Of a DNA stretch of 64,000 nucleotides, positions 44,555 to 57,217 are shown one piece after another (positions within the stretch are counted from its first letter, which is position 1; each line of letters starts with the position of its first letter). This DNA comes from Synaphobranchus kaupii. Taxonomy: Eukaryota; Chordata; Actinopteri; Anguilliformes; Synaphobranchidae. The translations under genes and the position numbers were made by a program. Below the pieces are notes generated by a model. It searched no databases. It was not told the DNA's origin and saw nothing but the letters and a program-made list of their open reading frames with translations. The stretch is taken from contig CM056380.1 of assembly GCA_029718625.1 (NCBI GenBank), positions 116,185,067 to 116,249,066 on the forward strand, given 5' to 3'.

Positions 44555-45220
44555 GAAAGCCGAATGGCATTTTATTGCTTTTCTAGAAAGCAGTGTTGTG
44601 ACGTCAAATAGGCATCAGTCTGATTCTCTGCGCAACGTTCCCTAGAGTGGTAGGCTATAAATAGGCAGAGGAAACAAGGTCAACAAGAAAACAGCAAACA
44701 TTAGGTCAATCGTTAGCCGACAGCAACGTGAAGTGAAATAAAAATAATAATAACGGGAGATTTTGCAAAAACAAAGCAGAAACTAAATAAGCCCCTCTTC
44801 AGTCTGACCGAAGCTAAACGAAAATCGAAATTAAAATAGAAAAGTAAGTAAAAGCAAACCTACTTAAAATTCAAAGTTATTCTGACAGGTTCGTTAATTT
44901 AGCTAAACCAGCAGCCAATCTATGCCTATAAATGAACATTTTGTTGTTAATATGAGTTCTGTAACTTATTAAATTGAGTTTGCAGGAAAAGATAATTCTG
45001 AATAGAAACCGCTTCACGTGCCTTTACGCATGAATCCAAACACACATAGATTTTGATTGTACCAAAGAACAAATTCAGATAAGGAAAATGACTAATTATG
45101 CAGTCGACAATATGCACTCTCGTAATTGTGCTCCTTTGACCGCGTTGATAAGCAAAATAAAGCGGAACCGGCGGTTGAAGTTTAGAAATAATTTAACCCG
45201 GGTCAGCTCCGGTCACCTTC

Positions 45221-45339
45221 GCTCACGGCCATACCACACTGAAAATGCCCGAACTCGTCTGATCTCGGAAGCCAAGCAGTGTAGGGCTTGGTTAGTACTT
45301 GGATGGGAGACCGCCTGGGAATTCTAGGTGCTGTAAGCA
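45221..45339 (+). rRNA. 5S rRNA class A with A103T (unit 30)
   Basis: A103T (GGGAATTCTAGG) lies in the loop E strand. Confidence 0.94.
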
Positions 45340-45581
45340 TTTTTAAAAGTTTTGTTTTCCGTTTTCGCACGCGATGGGGCTGTTCGCCGAGGTAAAAGGT
45401 GGAAACTATCACTGTATTATTCACAATGATGATAATTAAACGTCTTCGTATCCTAATTATGCAGTCGATAATATTCACTCTCGTAATTTTGCTCCTTTGA
45501 CCGCGTTGATAAGCAAAATTAAACGGAACCGGCGGTTGACGTTTAGAAACAATTTAACCCGGGTCAGCTCAGGGCAACTTC

Positions 45582-45700
45582 GCTCACGGCCATACCACAC
45601 TGAAAGAGCCCGAACTCGTCCGATCTCGGAAGCCAAACAGTGTAGGGCCTGGTTAGTACTTGGATGGGAGACCGCCTGGGAATACTAGGTGCTGTAAGCA
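45582..45700 (+). rRNA. 5S rRNA class B (unit 30)
   Basis: Class B reference; the downstream spacer has an extra T and keeps CTTCGT, making this unit 7 bp long. Confidence 0.97.
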
Positions 45701-45943
45701 TTTTTAAAAGTTTTGTTTTTCCGTTTTCGCACGCGATGGGGCTGTTCGCCGAGGTAAAAGGTGGAAACTATCACTGTATTATTCACAATGATGATAATTA
45801 AACGTCTTCGTATCCTAATTATGCAGTCGATAATATTCACTCTCGTAATTGTGCTCCTTTGACCGCGTTGATAAACAGAATTAAGCGGAACCGGCGTTTG
45901 AAATTTAGAAACAATTTAACCCGGGTCAGCTCATTTCACCTTT

Positions 45944-45980
45944 GCTCACGGCCATCCCACACTGAAAAGGCCCGAACCCG
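45944..45980 (+). pseudogene. 5S 5' fragment (unit 30)
   Basis: Fragment unchanged, but its sub-repeat opens CAGTCGATAATATTC like a second sub-repeat, a local conversion. Confidence 0.9.
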
Positions 45981-46005
45981 AGCTGTATTGTGATAGCGCA
46001 TTTTC

Positions 46006-46143
46006 AAAACTCAAGTGTCATCGATTGCAGTGCGCATTAGGTGTAAACGACAATTCGGCAGCTCAGAGCACCTGTCCTCAAGCGATCCGCTAGCCTCAGC
46101 CTTTCAGTAGCTTGGATGACAGGCTCACGCCACCGCGCCCAGC
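46006..46143 (-). ncRNA. 7SL Alu-domain-like element (unit 30)
   Basis: Standard later-array form. Confidence 0.7.
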
Positions 46144-46809
46144 GAAAGCCGAATGGCATTTTATTGCTTTTCTAGAAAGCAGTGTTGTGACGTCAAATAG
46201 GCATCAGTCTGATTCTCTGCGCAACGTTCCCTAGAGTGGTAGGCTATAAATAGGCAGAGGAAACAAGGTCAACAAGAAAACAGCAAACATTAGGTCAATC
46301 GTTAGCCGACAGCAACGTGAAGTGAAATAAAAATAATAATAACGGGAGATTTTGCAAAAACAAAGCAGAAACTAAATAAGCCCCTCTTCAGTCTGACCGA
46401 AGCTAAACGAAAATCGAAATTAAAATAGAAAAGTAAGTAAAAGCAAACCTACTTAAAATTCAAAGTTATTCTGACAGGTTCGTTAATTTAGCTAAACCAG
46501 CAGCCAATCTATGCCTATAAATGAACATTTTGTTGTTAATATGAGTTCTGTAACTTATTAAATTGAGTTTGCAGGAAAAGATAATTCTGAATAGAAACCG
46601 CTTGACGTGCCTTTACGCATGAATCCAAACACACATAGATTTTGATTGTACCAAAGAACAAATTCAGATAAGGAAAATGACTAATTATGCAGTCGACAAT
46701 ATGCACTCTCGTAATTGTGCTCCTTTGACCGCGTTGATAAGCAAAATAAAGCGGAACCGGCGGTTGAAGTTTAGAAATAATTTAACCCGGGTCAGCTCCG
46801 GTCACCTTC

Positions 46810-46928
46810 GCTCACGGCCATACCACACTGAAAATGCCCGAACTCGTCTGATCTCGGCAGCCAAGCAGTGTAGGGCTTGGTTAGTACTTGGATGGGAGAC
46901 CGCCTGGGAATACTAGGTGCTGTAAGCA
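46810..46928 (+). rRNA. 5S rRNA class A with A49C (unit 31)
   Basis: A49C (CTCGGCAGCC), the variant that dominates units 31-36. Confidence 0.95.
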
Positions 46929-47170
46929 TTTTTAAAAGTTTTGTTTTCCGTTTTCGCACGCGATGGGGCTGTTCGCCGAGGTAAAAGGTGGAAACTATCA
47001 CTGTATTATTCACAATGATGATAATTAAACGTCTTCGTATCCTAATTATGCAGTCGATAATATTCACTCTCGTAATTTTGCTCCTTTGACCGCGTTGATA
47101 AGCAAAATTAAACGGAACCGGCGGTTGACGTTTAGAAACAATTTAACCCGGGTCAGCTCAGGGCGACTTC

Positions 47171-47289
47171 GCTCACGGCCATACCACACTGAAAGAGCCC
47201 GAACTCGTCCGATCTCGGAAGCCAAACAGTGTAGGGCCTGGTTAGTACTTGGATGGGAGACCGCCTGGGAATACTAGGTGCTGTAAGCA
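47171..47289 (+). rRNA. 5S rRNA class B (unit 31)
   Basis: Class B reference with GGGCGACTTC flank. Confidence 0.97.
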
Positions 47290-47525
47290 TTTTTAAAAGT
47301 TTTGTTTTCCGTTTTCGCACGCGATGGGGCTGTTCGCCGAGGTAAAAGGTGGAAACTATCACTGTATTATTCACAATGATGATAATTAAACGTATCCTAA
47401 TTATGCAGTCGATAATATGCACTCTCGTAATTGTGCTCCTTTGACCGCGTTGATAAACAGAATTAAGCGGAACCGGCGTTTGAAATTTAGAAACAATTTA
47501 ACCCGGGTCAGCTCATTTCACCTTT

Positions 47526-47562
47526 GCTCACGGCCATCCCACACTGAAAAGGCCCGAACCCG
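47526..47562 (+). pseudogene. 5S 5' fragment (unit 31)
   Basis: Unchanged 37-nt fragment. Confidence 0.9.
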
Positions 47563-47587
47563 AGCTGTATTGTGATAGCGCATTTTC

Positions 47588-47725
47588 AAAACTCAAGTGT
47601 CATCGATTGCAGTGCGCATTAGGTGTAAACGACAATTCGGCAGCTCAGAGCACCTGTCCTCAAGCGATCCGCTAGCCTCAGCCTTTCAGTAGCTTGGATG
47701 ACAGGCTCACGCCACCGCGCCCAGC
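47588..47725 (-). ncRNA. 7SL Alu-domain-like element (unit 31)
   Basis: Standard later-array form. Confidence 0.7.
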
Positions 47726-48391
47726 GAAAGCCGAATGGCATTTTATTGCTTTTCTAGAAAGCAGTGTTGTGACGTCAAATAGGCATCAGTCTGATTCTCT
47801 GCGCAATGTTCCCTAGAGTGGTAGGCTATAAATAGGCAGAGGAAACAAGGTCAACAAGAAAACAGCAAACATTAGGTCAATCGTTAGCCGACAGCAACGT
47901 GAAGTGAAATAAAAATAATAATAACGGGAGATTTTGCAAAAACAAAGCAGAAACTAAATAAGCCCCTCTTCAGTCTGACCGAAGCTAAACGAAAATCGAA
48001 ATTAAAATAGAAAAGTAAGTAAAAGCAAACCTACTTAAAATTCAAAGTTATTCTGACAGGTTCGTTAATTTAGCTAAACCAGCAGCCAATCTATGCCTAT
48101 AAATGAACATTTTGTTGTTAATATGAGTTCTGTAACTTATTAAATTGAGTTTGCAGGAAAAGATAATTCTGAATAGAAACCGCTTCACGTGCCTTTACGC
48201 ATGAATCCAAACACACATAGATTTTGATTGTACCAAAGAACAAATTCAGATAAGGAAAATGACTAATTATGCAGTCGACAATATGCACTCTCGTAATTGT
48301 GCTCCTTTGACCGCGTTGATAAGCAAAATAAAGCGGAACCGGCGGTTGAAGTTTAGAAATAATTTAACCCGGGTCAGCTCCGGTCACCTTC

Positions 48392-48510
48392 GCTCACGGC
48401 CATACCACACTGAAAATGCCCGAACTCGTCTGATCTCGGCAGCCAAGCAGTGTAGGGCTTGGTTAGTACTTGGATGGGAGACCGCCTGGGAATACTAGGT
48501 GCTGTAAGCA
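48392..48510 (+). rRNA. 5S rRNA class A with A49C (unit 32)
   Basis: Same as unit 31. Confidence 0.95.
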
Positions 48511-48752
48511 TTTTTAAAAGTTTTGTTTTCCGTTTTCGCACGCGATGGGGCTGTTCGCCGAGGTAAAAGGTGGAAACTATCACTGTATTATTCACAATGA
48601 TGATAATTAAACGTCTTCGTATCCTAATTATGCAGTCGATAATATTCACTCTCGTAATTTTGCTCCTTTGACCGCGTTGATAAGCAAAATTAAACGGAAC
48701 CGGCGGTTGACGTTTAGAAACAATTTAACCCGGGTCAGCTCAGGGCGACTTC

Positions 48753-48871
48753 GCTCACGGCCATACCACACTGAAAGAGCCCGAACTCGTCCGATCTCGG
48801 AAGCCAAACAGTGTAGGGCCTGGTTAGTACTTGGATGGGAGACCGCCTGGGAATACTAGGTGCTGTAAGCA
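48753..48871 (+). rRNA. 5S rRNA class B (unit 32)
   Basis: Class B reference with GGGCGACTTC flank. Confidence 0.97.
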
Positions 48872-49107
48872 TTTTTAAAAGTTTTGTTTTCCGTTTTCGC
48901 ACGCGATGGGGCTGTTCGCCGAGGTAAAAGGTGGAAACTATCACTGTATTATTCACAATGATGATAATTAAACGTATCCTAATTATGCAGTCGATAATAT
49001 GCACTCTCGTAATTGTGCTCCTTTGACCGCGTTGATAAACAGAATTAAGCGGAACCGGCGTTTGAAATTTAGAAACAATTTAACCCGGGTCAGCTCATTT
49101 CACCTTT

Positions 49108-49144
49108 GCTCACGGCCATCCCACACTGAAAAGGCCCGAACCCG
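49108..49144 (+). pseudogene. 5S 5' fragment (unit 32)
   Basis: Unchanged 37-nt fragment. Confidence 0.9.
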
Positions 49145-49169
49145 AGCTGTATTGTGATAGCGCATTTTC

Positions 49170-49307
49170 AAAACTCAAGTGTCATCGATTGCAGTGCGCA
49201 TTAGGTGTAAACGACAATTCGGCAGCTCAGAGCACCTGTCCTCAAGCGATCCGCTAGCCTCAGCCTTTCAGTAGCTTGGATGACAGGCTCACGCCACCGC
49301 GCCCAGC
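49170..49307 (-). ncRNA. 7SL Alu-domain-like element (unit 32)
   Basis: Standard later-array form. Confidence 0.7.
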
Positions 49308-49973
49308 GAAAGCCGAATGGCATTTTATTGCTTTTCTAGAAAGCAGTGTTGTGACGTCAAATAGGCATCAGTCTGATTCTCTGCGCAACGTTCCCTAGAG
49401 TGGTAGGCTATAAATAGGCAGAGGAAACAAGGTCAACAAGAAAACAGCAAACATTAGGTCAATCGTTAGCCGACAGCAACGTGAAGTGAAATAAAAATAA
49501 TAATAACGGGAGATTTTGCAAAAACAAAGCAGAAACTAAATAAGCCCCTCTTCAGTCTGACCGAAGCTAAACGAAAATCGAAATTAAAATAGAAAAGTAA
49601 GTAAAAGCAAACCTACTTAAAATTCAAAGTTATTCTGACAGGTTCGTTAATTTAGCTAAACCAGCAGCCAATCTATGCCTATAAATGAACATTTTGTTGT
49701 TAATATGAGTTCTGTAACTTATTAAATTGAGTTTGCAGGAAAAGATAATTCTGAATAGAAACCGCTTCACGTGCCTTTACGCATGAATCCAAACACACAT
49801 AGATTTTGATTGTACCAAAGAACAAATTCAGATAAGGAAAATGACTAATTATGCAGTCGACAATATGCACTCTCGTAATTGTGCTCCTTTGACCGCGTTG
49901 ATAAGCAAAATAAAGCGGAACCGGCGGTTGAAGTTTAGAAATAATTTAACCCGGGTCAGCTCCGGTCACCTTC

Positions 49974-50092
49974 GCTCACGGCCATACCACACTGAAAATG
50001 CCCGAACTCGTCTGATCTCGGCAGCCAAGCAGTGTAGGGCTTGGTTAGTACTTGGATGGGAGACCGCCTGGGAATACTAGGTGCTGTAAGCA
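49974..50092 (+). rRNA. 5S rRNA class A with A49C (unit 33)
   Basis: Same as unit 31. Confidence 0.95.
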
Positions 50093-50334
50093 TTTTTAAA
50101 AGTTTTGTTTTCCGTTTTCGCACGCGATGGGGCTGTTCGCCGAGGTAAAAGGTGGAAACTATCACTGTATTATTCACAATGATGATAATTAAACGTCTTC
50201 GTATCCTAATTATGCAGTCGATAATATTCACTCTCGTAATTTTGCTCCTTTGACCGCGTTGATAAGCAAAATTAAACGGAACCGGCGGTTGACGTTTAGA
50301 AACAATTTAACCCGGGTCAGCTCAGGGCGACTTC

Positions 50335-50453
50335 GTTCACGGCCATACCACACTGAAAGAGCCCGAACTCGTCCGATCTCGGAAGCCAAACAGTGTAGGG
50401 CCTGGTTAGTACTTGGATGGGAGACCGCCTGGGAATACTAGGTGCTGTAAGCA
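50335..50453 (+). rRNA. 5S rRNA class B with C2T (unit 33)
   Basis: C2T changes the C2-G117 pair to a U-G wobble. Shared with units 36 and 41. Confidence 0.96.
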
Positions 50454-50689
50454 TTTTTAAAAGTTTTGTTTTCCGTTTTCGCACGCGATGGGGCTGTTCG
50501 CCGAGGTAAAAGGTGGAAACTATCACTGTATTATTCACAATGATGATAATTAAACGTATCCTAATTATGCAGTCGATAATATGCACTCTCGTAATTGTGC
50601 TCCTTTGACCGCGTTGATAAACAGAATTAAGCGGAACCGGCGTTTGAAATTTAGAAACAATTTAACCCGGGTCAGCTCATTTCACCTTT

Positions 50690-50726
50690 GCTCACGGCCA
50701 TCCCACACTGAAAAGGCCCGAACCCG
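50690..50726 (+). pseudogene. 5S 5' fragment (unit 33)
   Basis: Unchanged 37-nt fragment. Confidence 0.9.
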
Positions 50727-50751
50727 AGCTGTATTGTGATAGCGCATTTTC

Positions 50752-50889
50752 AAAACTCAAGTGTCATCGATTGCAGTGCGCATTAGGTGTAAACGACAAT
50801 TCGGCAGCTCAGAGCACCTGTCCTCAAGCGATCCGCTAGCCTCAGCCTTTCAGTAGCTTGGATGACAGGCTCACGCCACCGCGCCCAGC
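50752..50889 (-). ncRNA. 7SL Alu-domain-like element (unit 33)
   Basis: Standard later-array form. Confidence 0.7.
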
Positions 50890-51555
50890 GAAAGCCGAAT
50901 GGCATTTTATTGCTTTTCTAGAAAGCAGTGTTGTGACGTCAAATAGGCATCAGTCTGATTCTCTGCGCAACGTTCCCTAGAGTGGTAGGCTATAAATAGG
51001 CAGAGGAAACAAGGTCAACAAGAAAACAGCAAACATTAGGTCAATCGTTAGCCGACAGCAACGTGAAGTGAAATAAAAATAATAATAACGGGAGATTTTG
51101 CAAAAACAAAGCAGAAACTAAATAAGCCCCTCTTCAGTCTGACCGAAGCTAAACGAAAATCGAAATTAAAATAGAAAAGTAAGTAAAAGCAAACCTACTT
51201 AAAATTCAAAGTTATTCTGACAGGTTCGTTAATTTAGCTAAACCAGCAGCCAATCTATGCCTATAAATGAACATTTTGTTGTTAATATGAGTTCTGTAAC
51301 TTATTAAATTGAGTTTGCAGGAAAAGATAATTCTGAATAGAAACCGCTTCACGTGCCTTTACGCATGAATCCAAACACACATAGATTTTGATTGTACCAA
51401 AGAACAAATTCAGATAAGGAAAATGACTAATTATGCAGTCGACAATATGCACTCTCGTAATTGTGCTCCTTTGACCGCGTTGATAAGCAAAATAAAGCGG
51501 AACCGGCGGTTGAAGTTTAGAAATAATTTAACCCGGGTCAGCTCCGGTCACCTTC

Positions 51556-51674
51556 GCTCACGGCCATACCACACTGAAAATGCCCGAACTCGTCTGATCT
51601 CGGCAGCCAAGCAGTGTAGGGCTTGGTTAGTACTTGGATGGGAGACCGCCTGGGAATACTAGGTGCTGTAAGCA
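51556..51674 (+). rRNA. 5S rRNA class A with A49C (unit 34)
   Basis: Same as unit 31. Confidence 0.95.
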
Positions 51675-51916
51675 TTTTTAAAAGTTTTGTTTTCCGTTTT
51701 CGCACGCGATGGGGCTGTTCGCCGAGGTAAAAGGTGGAAACTATCACTGTATTATTCACAATGATGATAATTAAACGTCTTCGTATCCTAATTATGCAGT
51801 CGATAATATTCACTCTCGTAATTTTGCTCCTTTGACCGCGTTGATAAGCAAAATTAAACGGAACCGGCGGTTGACGTTTAGAAACAATTTAACCCGGGTC
51901 AGCTCAGGGCGACTTC

Positions 51917-52035
51917 GCTCACGGCCATACCACACTGAAAGAGCCCGAACTCGTCCGATCTCGGAAGCCAAACAGTGTAGGGCCTGGTTAGTACTTGGAT
52001 GGGAGACCGCCTGGGAATACTAGGTGCTGTAAGCA
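51917..52035 (+). rRNA. 5S rRNA class B (unit 34)
   Basis: Class B reference with GGGCGACTTC flank. Confidence 0.97.
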
Positions 52036-52271
52036 TTTTTAAAAGTTTTGTTTTCCGTTTTCGCACGCGATGGGGCTGTTCGCCGAGGTAAAAGGTGGAA
52101 ACTATCACTGTATTATTCACAATGATGATAATTAAACGTATCCTAATTATGCAGTCGATAATATGCACTCTCGTAATTGTGCTCCTTTGACCGCGTTGAT
52201 AAACAGAATTAAGCGGAACCGGCGTTTGAAATTTAGAAACAATTTAACCCGGGTCAGCTCATTTCACCTTT

Positions 52272-52308
52272 GCTCACGGCCATCCCACACTGAAAAGGCC
52301 CGAACCCG
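52272..52308 (+). pseudogene. 5S 5' fragment (unit 34)
   Basis: Unchanged 37-nt fragment. Confidence 0.9.
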
Positions 52309-52333
52309 AGCTGTATTGTGATAGCGCATTTTC

Positions 52334-52471
52334 AAAACTCAAGTGTCATCGATTGCAGTGCGCATTAGGTGTAAACGACAATTCGGCAGCTCAGAGCACC
52401 TGTCCTCAAGCGATCCGCTAGCCTCAGCCTTTCAGTAGCTTGGATGACAGGCTCACGCCACCGCGCCCAGC
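52334..52471 (-). ncRNA. 7SL Alu-domain-like element (unit 34)
   Basis: Core standard; one change just upstream (GAATAGCATT). Confidence 0.7.
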
Positions 52472-53137
52472 GAAAGCCGAATAGCATTTTATTGCTTTTC
52501 TAGAAAGCAGTGTTGTGACGTCAAATAGGCATCAGTCTGATTCTCTGCGCAACGTTCCCTAGAGTGGTAGGCTATAAATAGGCAGAGGAAACAAGGTCAA
52601 CAAGAAAACAGCAAACATTAGGTCAATCGTTAGCCGACAGCAACGTGAAGTGAAATAAAAATAATAATAACGGGAGATTTTGCAAAAACAAAGCAGAAAC
52701 TAAATAAGCCCCTCTTCAGTCTGACCGAAGCTAAACGAAAATCGAAATTAAAATAGAAAAGTAAGTAAAAGCAAACCTACTTAAAATTCAAAGTTATTCT
52801 GACAGGTTCGTTAATTTAGCTAAACCAGCAGCCAATCTATGCCTATAAATGAACATTTTGTTGTTAATATGAGTTCTGTAACTTATTAAATTGAGTTTGC
52901 AGGAAAAGATAATTCTGAATAGAAACCGCTTCACGTGCCTTTACGCATGAATCCAAACACACATAGATTTTGATTGTACCAAAGAACAAATTCAGATAAG
53001 GAAAATGACTAATTATGCAGTCGACAATATGCACTCTCGTAATTGTGCTCCTTTGACCGCGTTGATAAGCAAAATAAAGCGGAACCGGCGGTTGAAGTTT
53101 AGAAATAATTTAACCCGGGTCAGCTCCGGTCACCTTC

Positions 53138-53256
53138 GCTCACGGCCATACCACACTGAAAATGCCCGAACTCGTCTGATCTCGGCAGCCAAGCAGTGTA
53201 GGGCTTGGTTAGTACTTGGATGGGAGACCGCCTGGGAATACTAGGTGCTGTAAGCA
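53138..53256 (+). rRNA. 5S rRNA class A with A49C (unit 35)
   Basis: Same as unit 31. Confidence 0.95.
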
Positions 53257-53498
53257 TTTTTAAAAGTTTTGTTTTCCGTTTTCGCACGCGATGGGGCTGT
53301 TCGCCGAGGTAAAAGGTGGAAACTATCACTGTATTATTCACAATGATGATAATTAAACGTCTTCGTATCCTAATTATGCAGTCGATAATATTCACTCTCG
53401 TAATTTTGCTCCTTTGACCGCGTTGATAAGCAAAATTAAACGGAACCGGCGGTTGACGTTTAGAAACAATTTAACCCGGGTCAGCTCAGGGCGACTTC

Positions 53499-53617
53499 GC
53501 TCACGGCCATACCACACTGAAAGAGCCCGAACTCGTCCGATCTCGGAAGCCAAACAGTGTAGGGCCTGGTTAGTACTTGGATGGGAGACCGCCTGGGAAT
53601 ACTAGGTGCTGTAAGCA
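53499..53617 (+). rRNA. 5S rRNA class B (unit 35)
   Basis: Class B reference with GGGCGACTTC flank. Confidence 0.97.
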
Positions 53618-53853
53618 TTTTTAAAAGTTTTGTTTTCCGTTTTCGCACGCGATGGGGCTGTTCGCCGAGGTAAAAGGTGGAAACTATCACTGTATTATTC
53701 ACAATGATGATAATTAAACGTATCCTAATTATGCAGTCGATAATATGCACTCTCGTAATTGTGCTCCTTTGACCGCGTTGATAAACAGAATTAAGCGGAA
53801 CCGGCGTTTGAAATTTAGAAACAATTTAACCCGGGTCAGCTCATTTCACCTTT

Positions 53854-53890
53854 GCTCACGGCCATCCCACACTGAAAAGGCCCGAACCCG
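53854..53890 (+). pseudogene. 5S 5' fragment (unit 35)
   Basis: Unchanged 37-nt fragment. Confidence 0.9.
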
Positions 53891-53915
53891 AGCTGTATTG
53901 TGATAGCGCATTTTC

Positions 53916-54053
53916 AAAACTCAAGTGTCATCGATTGCAGTGCGCATTAGGTGTAAACGACAATTCGGCAGCTCAGAGCACCTGTCCTCAAGCGATCCGC
54001 TAGCCTCAGCCTTTCAGTAGCTTGGATGACAGGCTCACGCCACCGCGCCCAGC
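53916..54053 (-). ncRNA. 7SL Alu-domain-like element (unit 35)
   Basis: Standard later-array form. Confidence 0.7.
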
Positions 54054-54719
54054 GAAAGCCGAATGGCATTTTATTGCTTTTCTAGAAAGCAGTGTTGTGA
54101 CGTCAAATAGGCATCAGTCTGATTCTCTGCGCAACGTTCCCTAGAGTGGTAGGCTATAAATAGGCAGAGGAAACAAGGTCAACAAGAAAACAGCAAACAT
54201 TAGGTCAATCGTTAGCCGACAGCAACGTGAAGTGAAATAAAAATAATAATAACGGGAGATTTTGCAAAAACAAAGCAGAAACTAAATAAGCCCCTCTTCA
54301 GTCTGACCGAAGCTAAACGAAAATCGAAATTAAAATAGAAAAGTAAGTAAAAGCAAACCTACTTAAAATTCAAAGTTATTCTGACAGGTTCGTTAATTTA
54401 GCTAAACCAGCAGCCAATCTATGCCTATAAATGAACATTTTGTTGTTAATATGAGTTCTGTAACTTATTAAATTGAGTTTGCAGGAAAAGATAATTCTGA
54501 ATAGAAACCGCTTCACGTGCCTTTACGCATGAATCCAAACACACATAGATTTTGATTGTACCAAAGAACAAATTCAGATAAGGAAAATGACTAATTATGC
54601 AGTCGACAATATGCACTCTCGTAATTGTGCTCCTTTGACCGCGTTGATAAGCAAAATAAAGCGGAACCGGCGGTTGAAGTTTAGAAATAATTTAACCCGG
54701 GTCAGCTCCGGTCACCTTC

Positions 54720-54838
54720 GCTCACGGCCATACCACACTGAAAATGCCCGAACTCGTCTGATCTCGGCAGCCAAGCAGTGTAGGGCTTGGTTAGTACTTG
54801 GATGGGAGACCGCCTGGGAATACTAGGTGCTGTAAGCA
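54720..54838 (+). rRNA. 5S rRNA class A with A49C (unit 36)
   Basis: Same as unit 31. Confidence 0.95.
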
Positions 54839-55080
54839 TTTTTAAAAGTTTTGTTTTCCGTTTTCGCACGCGATGGGGCTGTTCGCCGAGGTAAAAGGTG
54901 GAAACTATCACTGTATTATTCACAATGATGATAATTAAACGTCTTCGTATCCTAATTATGCAGTCGATAATATTCACTCTCGTAATTTTGCTCCTTTGAC
55001 CGCGTTGATAAGCAAAATTAAACGGAACCGGCGGTTGACGTTTAGAAACAATTTAACCCGGGTCAGCTCAGGGCGACTTC

Positions 55081-55199
55081 GTTCACGGCCATACCACACT
55101 GAAAGAGCCCGAACTCGTCCGATCTCGGAAGCCAAACAGTGTAGGGCCTGGTTAGTACTTGGATGGGAGACCGCCTGGGAATACTAGGTGCTGTAAGCA
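55081..55199 (+). rRNA. 5S rRNA class B with C2T (unit 36)
   Basis: Same C2T as unit 33, three units upstream. Confidence 0.96.
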
Positions 55200-55435
55200 T
55201 TTTTAAAAGTTTTGTTTTCCGTTTTCGCACGCGATGGGGCTGTTCGCCGAGGTAAAAGGTGGAAACTATCACTGTATTATTCACAATGATGATAATTAAA
55301 CGTATCCTAATTATGCAGTCGATAATATGCACTCTCGTAATTGTGCTCCTTTGACCGCGTTGATAAACAGAATTAAGCGGAACCGGCGTTTGAAATTTAG
55401 AAACAATTTAACCCGGGTCAGCTCATTTCACCTTT

Positions 55436-55472
55436 GCTCACGGCCATCCCACACTGAAAAGGCCCGAACCCG
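55436..55472 (+). pseudogene. 5S 5' fragment (unit 36)
   Basis: Unchanged 37-nt fragment. Confidence 0.9.
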
Positions 55473-55497
55473 AGCTGTATTGTGATAGCGCATTTTC

Positions 55498-55635
55498 AAA
55501 ACTCAAGTGTCATCGATTGCAGTGCGCATTAGGTGTAAACGACAATTCGGCAGCTCAGAGCACCTGTCCTCAAGCGATCCGCTAGCCTCAGCCTTTCAGT
55601 AGCTTGGATGACAGGCTCACGCCACCGCGCCCAGC
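55498..55635 (-). ncRNA. 7SL Alu-domain-like element (unit 36)
   Basis: Standard later-array form. Confidence 0.7.
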
Positions 55636-56301
55636 GAAAGCCGAATGGCATTTTATTGCTTTTCTAGAAAGCAGTGTTGTGACGTCAAATAGGCATCAGT
55701 CTGATTCTCTGCGCAACGTTCCCTAGAGTGGTAGGCTATAAATAGGCAGAGGAAACAAGGTCAACAAGAAAACAGCAAACATTAGGTCAATCGTTAGCCG
55801 ACAGCAACGTGAAGTGAAATAAAAATAATAATAACGGGAGATTTTGCAAAAACAAAGCAGAAACTAAATAAGCCCCTCTTCAGTCTGACCGAAGCTAAAC
55901 GAAAATCGAAATAAAAATAGAAAAGTAAGTAAAAGCAAACCTACTTAAAATTCAAAGTTATTCTGACAGGTTCGTTAATTTAGCTAAACCAGCAGCCAAT
56001 CTATGCCTATACATGAACATTTTGTTGTTAATATGAGTTCTGTAACTTATTAAATTGAGTTTGCAGGAAAAGATAATTCTGAATAGAAACCGCTTCACGT
56101 GCCTTTACGCATGAATCCAAACACACATAGATTTTGATTGTACCAAAGAACAAATTCAGATAAGGAAAATGACTAATTATGCAGTCGACAATATGCACTC
56201 TCGTAATTGTGCTCCTTTGACCGCGTTGATAAGCAAAATAAAGCGGAACCGGCGGTTGAAGTTTAGAAATAATTTAACCCGGGTCAGCTCCGGTCACCTT
56301 C

Positions 56302-56420
56302 GCTCACGGCCATACCACACTGAAAATGCCCGAACTCGTCTGATCTCGGAAGCCAAGCAGTGTAGGGCTTGGTTAGTACTTGGATGGGAGACCGCCTGGG
56401 AATACTAGGTGCTGTAAGCA
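56302..56420 (+). rRNA. 5S rRNA class A (unit 37)
   Basis: Class A reference, without A49C. Confidence 0.98.
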
Positions 56421-56662
56421 TTTTTAAAAGTTTTGTTTTCCGTTTTCGCACGCGATGGGGCTGTTCGCCGAGGTAAAAGGTGGAAACTATCACTGTATTA
56501 TTCATAATGATGATAATTAAACGTCTTCGTATCCTAATTATGCAGTGGACAATATTCACTCTCGTAATTTTGCTCCTTTGACCGCGTTGATAAGCAAAAT
56601 TAAACGGAACCGGCGGTTGACGTTTAGAAACAATTTAACCCGGGTCAGCTCAGGGCAACTTC

Positions 56663-56781
56663 GCTCACGGCCATACCACGCTGAAAGAGCCCGAACTCGT
56701 CCGATCTCGGAAGCCAAACAGTGTAGGGCCAGGTTAGTACTTGGATGGGAGACCGCCTGGGAATACTAGGTGCTGTAAGCA
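56663..56781 (+). rRNA. 5S rRNA class B with A18G and T69A (unit 37)
   Basis: A18G keeps a helix II pair as G-U; T69A changes the intermediate element to CCAGGT. Its sub-repeat opens with the old GCAGTGGACAATATT form. Confidence 0.92.
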
Positions 56782-57017
56782 TTTTTAAAAGTTTTGTTTT
56801 CCGTTTTCGCACGCGATGGGGCTGTTCGCCGAGGTAAAAGGTGGAAACTATCACTGTATTATTCACAATGATGATAATTAAACGTATCCTAATTATGCAG
56901 TCGATAATATGCACTCTCGTAATTGTGCTCCTTTGACCGCGTTGATAAACAGAATTAAGCGGAACCGGCGTTTGAAATTTAGAAACAATTTAACCCGGGT
57001 CAGCTCATTTCACCTTT

Positions 57018-57054
57018 GCTCACGGCCATTCCACACTGAAAAGGCCCGAACCCG
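57018..57054 (+). pseudogene. 5S 5' fragment (unit 37)
   Basis: One change (CCATTCCAC). Confidence 0.9.
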
Positions 57055-57079
57055 AGCTGTATTGTGATAGCGCATTTTC

Positions 57080-57217
57080 AAAACTCCAGTGTCATCGATT
57101 GCAGTGCGCATTAGGTGTAAACGACAATTCGGCAGCTCAGAGCACCTGTCCTCAAGCGATCCGCTAGCCTCAGCCTTTCAGTAGCTTGGATGACAGGCTC
57201 ACGCCACCGCGCCCAGC
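57080..57217 (-). ncRNA. 7SL Alu-domain-like element, CRE altered (unit 37)
   Basis: Core standard, T4 kept, but the upstream CRE reads TGACGTAA. Confidence 0.65.
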